Made by a program: the position numbers and the translations under genes
Shown: positions 13,286 to 16,388 of the stretch, one piece after another
Numbering within the stretch: position 1 is the first letter of the stretch
Layout: each line of letters begins with the position of its first letter
Source of the DNA: Gammaproteobacteria bacterium
Lineage (GTDB): Bacteria > Pseudomonadota > Gammaproteobacteria > Pseudomonadales > Cellvibrionaceae
Assembly (NCBI GenBank): GCA_021151625.1
Contig: JAGKWY010000085.1
Location: 1-16,388 of the forward strand
Length of the DNA stretch: 16,388 bases
Direction of reading: 5' to 3'
Notes under the pieces: generated by a model
Seen by the model: the letters and a program-made list of their open reading frames with translations, nothing else
Told to the model about the DNA's origin: nothing
Databases searched by the model: none

Positions 13286-16200
13286 TTAGTCTTTTAAATC
13301 CAGCCCCAGATTCACCAGCTCCACCATCGCCAACAATTCTGCATTCAATTTTTCCACCTGTTGCGCTTCCGGTTTGCTCGCGCGTAATTGCTCTTCCAAG
13401 TGCAGAGCGATGGATTCGAGTTGCAGCATACCCAGACTGCCAGCAAGGGATTTAAGTGAGTGGACCTGATTGAGTGCGGAGGGTAAATCATTCACTAACC
13501 AGTCTTCAAGTTGCGCAGGAAATTCTGCGCGCTCGCGTGCAAAGCGCTCAAGCAAACGCTTGTACAAGGCTTCATTATTCATCAGGTGATGTAGCGCGCG
13601 CTCGGTATCTATACCGCCGTTAAATAAAAATTCAAAGCGACTGACCGGCGGAACCACCGTATCAGCCAAACGACAGCTGTGTCCCCACTGCTCCAGTAAT
13701 TTATACAACTCAGATGGATCAACCGGTTTGGATAGGTAATCGTCCATGCCCGCTGCAAGGTAGGATTCTTTATCGCCCGGTAAGGCATTGGCGGTGACCG
13801 CAATAATCGGTAAGTGTTTACCCTGCTCCAATTGGCGGATGCGCGTAGTAGCTTCCACACCATCCATGCCTGGTAATTGAATATCCATCAGCACCAAATC
13901 AAAATGATCCTGCTGTACCGCCATAATTGCTGCGGCCCCGGAATCCACACAACGCGCCTGCGCACCCATCGCATCCAATAGCGACAAAATAATTTCCTGA
14001 TTGAGCGGATTATCTTCCACCACCAGGATAGCGCAATTAAGCGGTGCATAATTTTTTATCACAGGTTCCAGTTGCGATGGTGCAGTAAAAACTAACGGCA
14101 TATCATCCGCTGCTGTGCTTTTTTCCAGCTGCACGCGCAAACGGAAATTACTGCCATGGCCCAGCACACTTTTTACATCGATCTTTCCTTCCATTAGTTC
14201 GGCCAGGTTTTTACAAATGGAAAGTCCGAGGCCTGTGCCTTCAAAGCGACGTGCACTGGAAGCATCAACTTGCTGGAAAGGTTGAAATAGCTGTTCAATT
14301 TTTTCTGGTGCTATACCAATACCGGTATCTTTTACTTCAAATAATAATTCTACTTTGGTCTCCCAATCACGCACCTGGGTTACGCTGATACTGACAAACC
14401 CCGTGTCGGTAAATTTCACCGCATTTGCACAGAAGTTGATAAGTATTTGTCCCAGACGCAAGGCATCGCCAACCAACACTTTGGGAATGCGCGGATCTAT
14501 AACGACTTTCACTTCCAGTTTTTTTGCGGCGGCTTTTTCCCACACCAGATCCAGGGTTTTATCGATGAGTTGGTCAATGAAAAACTCGCTGTGATCCAGC
14601 TCCAGCTTACCCGCCTCCATGCGCGAAAAACTTAAAATATCGTTAATAATTTCCAGCAGGTGTTCGCCCGAGCCGCGAATTTTTTCCAGATAAACTTTTT
14701 GCCGCGTTTCCGGATTATTGGTTAATGCCACATGGGCCAAACCAATAATAGCGTTCAAGGGAGTGCGGATTTCATGGCTCATATTGGCGAGGAAATCCGC
14801 TTTACTTTGCGATGCCGCCAACGCCTGGTCTTTAGCAATAATTAATTCGCGCGTGCGATCATTCACCAGGTCTTCCAGATTTTGATTTACCGCTTCCAGC
14901 TGCTGGTTGGCTACGACGCGATCGGTATAATCCACCCAGACACTGGCAAGCGCTTGCGGCCGCTGGTTGCGCGAGTACTCCACCGGGAAGCGCACTATGC
15001 GAAAATAGCGCGCATCCCCCTCCGGGGTTTTTAATGCAACTGTCTCATCGCGTCGGCAAGATTCCGGAGAGCAGCGCAACTCCTCTTCCACCAATGGTTG
15101 TAGCCAGGCAGGAATCGGCAGTTCGCCAAATTCGCGCCCGAGTAAATCCGTTTTATCAATTCCCACCAATTTGCAAAATGACGGATTGACGACAATTAAA
15201 TGATGATCCATGGACAACATATGTACCGGCGGCGGCAGGTTATCCAGCAGCGAGCGAAAGCGCCCCTCGCGCACTGCAAGACGACGACGATTCGCCAGGG
15301 CGCTGAAGGTGAGCAACAGGATTAACGACATAGCGCTAGCGGTTAGGCTCACAATAATATTGCGCGATGCGATATAGGGAGCCATGGCTTCATCCAGATC
15401 CTGCTCCACCACAATTCCCAATTCCATTTCCGGAATCCAGCGGCCCGCACCAGCCACCGCAACACCGCGATAATCTAAATAATTAACGCGCACCAAACTC
15501 GCTTCGCGATTAATTAAAAAGTCTGCCATCTCGGTAAGTGGCGCATTGCCATTGTCATCCGCCGGCACACTTACCGGAGCACCCAGGCGCGCTTCACGCT
15601 GCTGTTCCAGCGTGAGTAATTGCGTTGTTTTACTGCCAAAGCGCGCCGGAGTGATAAACTTTCCGTATTGATCGATTGCGTAAATATCGCTGGAGCGCCC
15701 GGTCCAGCCTTTGAGGAAAATAGGAAAGAAACTGGTTTGGGTATTAAAACGTAAACAAAAAAAACCGCGCGACTCATCTTTCGCTTGCAAAGATACACAC
15801 ATATTTTGCATCAGCGTACCCGCAGGCTGCTGCCCACGCGGCCCCTCTATTGGGCGCGCAGCCGCAACCGGACGCGAAATTGCCGGCTGGTTTGCCAGGG
15901 CTTTGTTTAATACCTCCATAGTTTCCGGCAACTGCACTGGCTGACGAATAAAATTGGGGGAGCTTGCCGCAACAATAATACGCTGCTCATTGATTACCGA
16001 AAAACCATCAAAGCCCATCACCAGCAAAATCGGATACAACCATTCGCGCAGCGCCTGGTGTGTGGCGGGGTTATCGCCCTCCTCCTGCAACACTTGCAGC
16101 AATAATTGCCTGCCCTGCGCCGAATTGGCGAGCATTTGAATAGCCGCAATATTTTGTTGTTGCCAGATATTAATTAATTCAGAAAAGGAACCGAGGGAGG

Positions 16201-16369
16201 CGAGCAGATGCTCGCGAATGATGCGTTCCTGGCTGGCATGGATGTGGCGCAAGGCGAGGGAGCTGAAAAGAAACAGCAGCGCTATTGCGAGCGCTGCAAA
16301 TACCAGGGTGGGATTAACCCGCGAGAGAAATTGAAATCGTTGCGCTAACCAGTGTGCGAGGCGTGACAT
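13286..16369 (-). CDS. Membrane-bound hybrid histidine kinase with receiver and HPt
   Basis: A 1027-aa tripartite sensor kinase. TM1 is at ~22-42 and TM2 at ~335-357, enclosing a ~290-residue periplasmic sensor that looks Cache-like. A PAS domain follows (~367-485), then a coiled-coil linker (~486-525). HisKA contains SHEIRTP with phospho-acceptor H532. The ATPase domain has N649 in the N-box, DTGIG at 681-685 and GTGLGLS at 711-717. The receiver (~779-895) has D829 as the phosphorylation site (VLMDIQLPGMDG), with K881 in SKPVD. The C-terminal HPt carries H970 in VHSLKSLAGSLG. The phosphorelay H532 to D829 to H970 would pass to a separate response regulator not in this window. All key residues are intact. 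The ligand is unknown. Confidence 0.95.
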   Translation of the reverse strand: MSRLAHWLAQRFQFLSRVNPTLVFAALAIALLFLFSSLALRHIHASQERIIREHLLASLGSFSELINIWQQQNIAAIQMLANSAQGRQLLLQVLQEEGDNPATHQALREWLYPILLVMGFDGFSVINEQRIIVAASSPNFIRQPVQLPETMEVLNKALANQPAISRPVAAARPIEGPRGQQPAGTLMQNMCVSLQAKDESRGFFCLRFNTQTSFFPIFLKGWTGRSSDIYAIDQYGKFITPARFGSKTTQLLTLEQQREARLGAPVSVPADDNGNAPLTEMADFLINREASLVRVNYLDYRGVAVAGAGRWIPEMELGIVVEQDLDEAMAPYIASRNIIVSLTASAMSLILLLTFSALANRRRLAVREGRFRSLLDNLPPPVHMLSMDHHLIVVNPSFCKLVGIDKTDLLGREFGELPIPAWLQPLVEEELRCSPESCRRDETVALKTPEGDARYFRIVRFPVEYSRNQRPQALASVWVDYTDRVVANQQLEAVNQNLEDLVNDRTRELIIAKDQALAASQSKADFLANMSHEIRTPLNAIIGLAHVALTNNPETRQKVYLEKIRGSGEHLLEIINDILSFSRMEAGKLELDHSEFFIDQLIDKTLDLVWEKAAAKKLEVKVVIDPRIPKVLVGDALRLGQILINFCANAVKFTDTGFVSISVTQVRDWETKVELLFEVKDTGIGIAPEKIEQLFQPFQQVDASSARRFEGTGLGLSICKNLAELMEGKIDVKSVLGHGSNFRLRVQLEKSTAADDMPLVFTAPSQLEPVIKNYAPLNCAILVVEDNPLNQEIILSLLDAMGAQARCVDSGAAAIMAVQQDHFDLVLMDIQLPGMDGVEATTRIRQLEQGKHLPIIAVTANALPGDKESYLAAGMDDYLSKPVDPSELYKLLEQWGHSCRLADTVVPPVSRFEFLFNGGIDTERALHHLMNNEALYKRLLERFARERAEFPAQLEDWLVNDLPSALNQVHSLKSLAGSLGMLQLESIALHLEEQLRASKPEAQQVEKLNAELLAMVELVNLGLDLKD

Positions 16370-16388
16370 ATTTCCAGTTTACTTTGCA

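Overview
The window looks like the chromosome of a motile gammaproteobacterium. Gene style and protein sequences suggest a Cellvibrionaceae-like (Cellvibrio-type) organism; that placement is an impression, not something the sequence proves.

Region 1 (1-5604, + strand) is the 3' part of a tightly packed flagellar operon: the end of fliM, then fliN, fliP, fliQ, fliR, flhB and flhA. FliM and FliN form the switch/C-ring. FliP, FliQ and FliR form the export gate, and FlhB and FlhA form the substrate-specificity switch and export ring. fliO is absent between fliN and fliP, and flhA follows flhB directly with no flhF/fleN behind it. This arrangement is known from secondary (lateral, Flag-2 type) flagellar clusters rather than from the polar clusters of pseudomonads. 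The longest internal gap (fliP-fliQ, 65 bp) holds a short direct repeat and a possible weak promoter. The fliQ-fliR junction holds a perfect 10-bp inverted repeat around the fliQ stop codon.

Region 2 (5605-6836) contains two tandem paralogous single-domain PilZ proteins (putative c-di-GMP receptors) on the - strand, convergent with the flagellar operon. Terminator-like hairpins follow flhA and each pilZ gene.

Region 3 (6837-13236) is an accessory-looking stretch of mostly small genes. On the - strand it has a stand-alone ABC-type ATPase (COG3910-like) behind a small BamE-like hypothetical gene, a helical hypothetical protein, a three-helix membrane protein, a LysE/RhtB exporter, a 133-aa unknown downstream of a DUF2278 (YukJ-like) protein, and a two-TM membrane protein followed by a cupin. 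On the + strand it has a 2OG-Fe(II) prolyl-hydroxylase-like oxygenase and an orphan with a possible PD-(D/E)XK nuclease core. Several published-style long ORFs here have better-supported internal starts judged by Shine-Dalgarno position, and those are used below.

Region 4 (13286-16369, - strand) is one large membrane-bound hybrid histidine kinase: periplasmic sensor, PAS, HisKA, HATPase_c, receiver and HPt. No response regulator partner lies in the window.

No tRNA, rRNA, CRISPR array, insertion sequence, transposase or integrase was seen. I found no convincing new multi-gene system. The most unusual items are the fliO-less operon, its junction structures, and the orphan genes of region 3.
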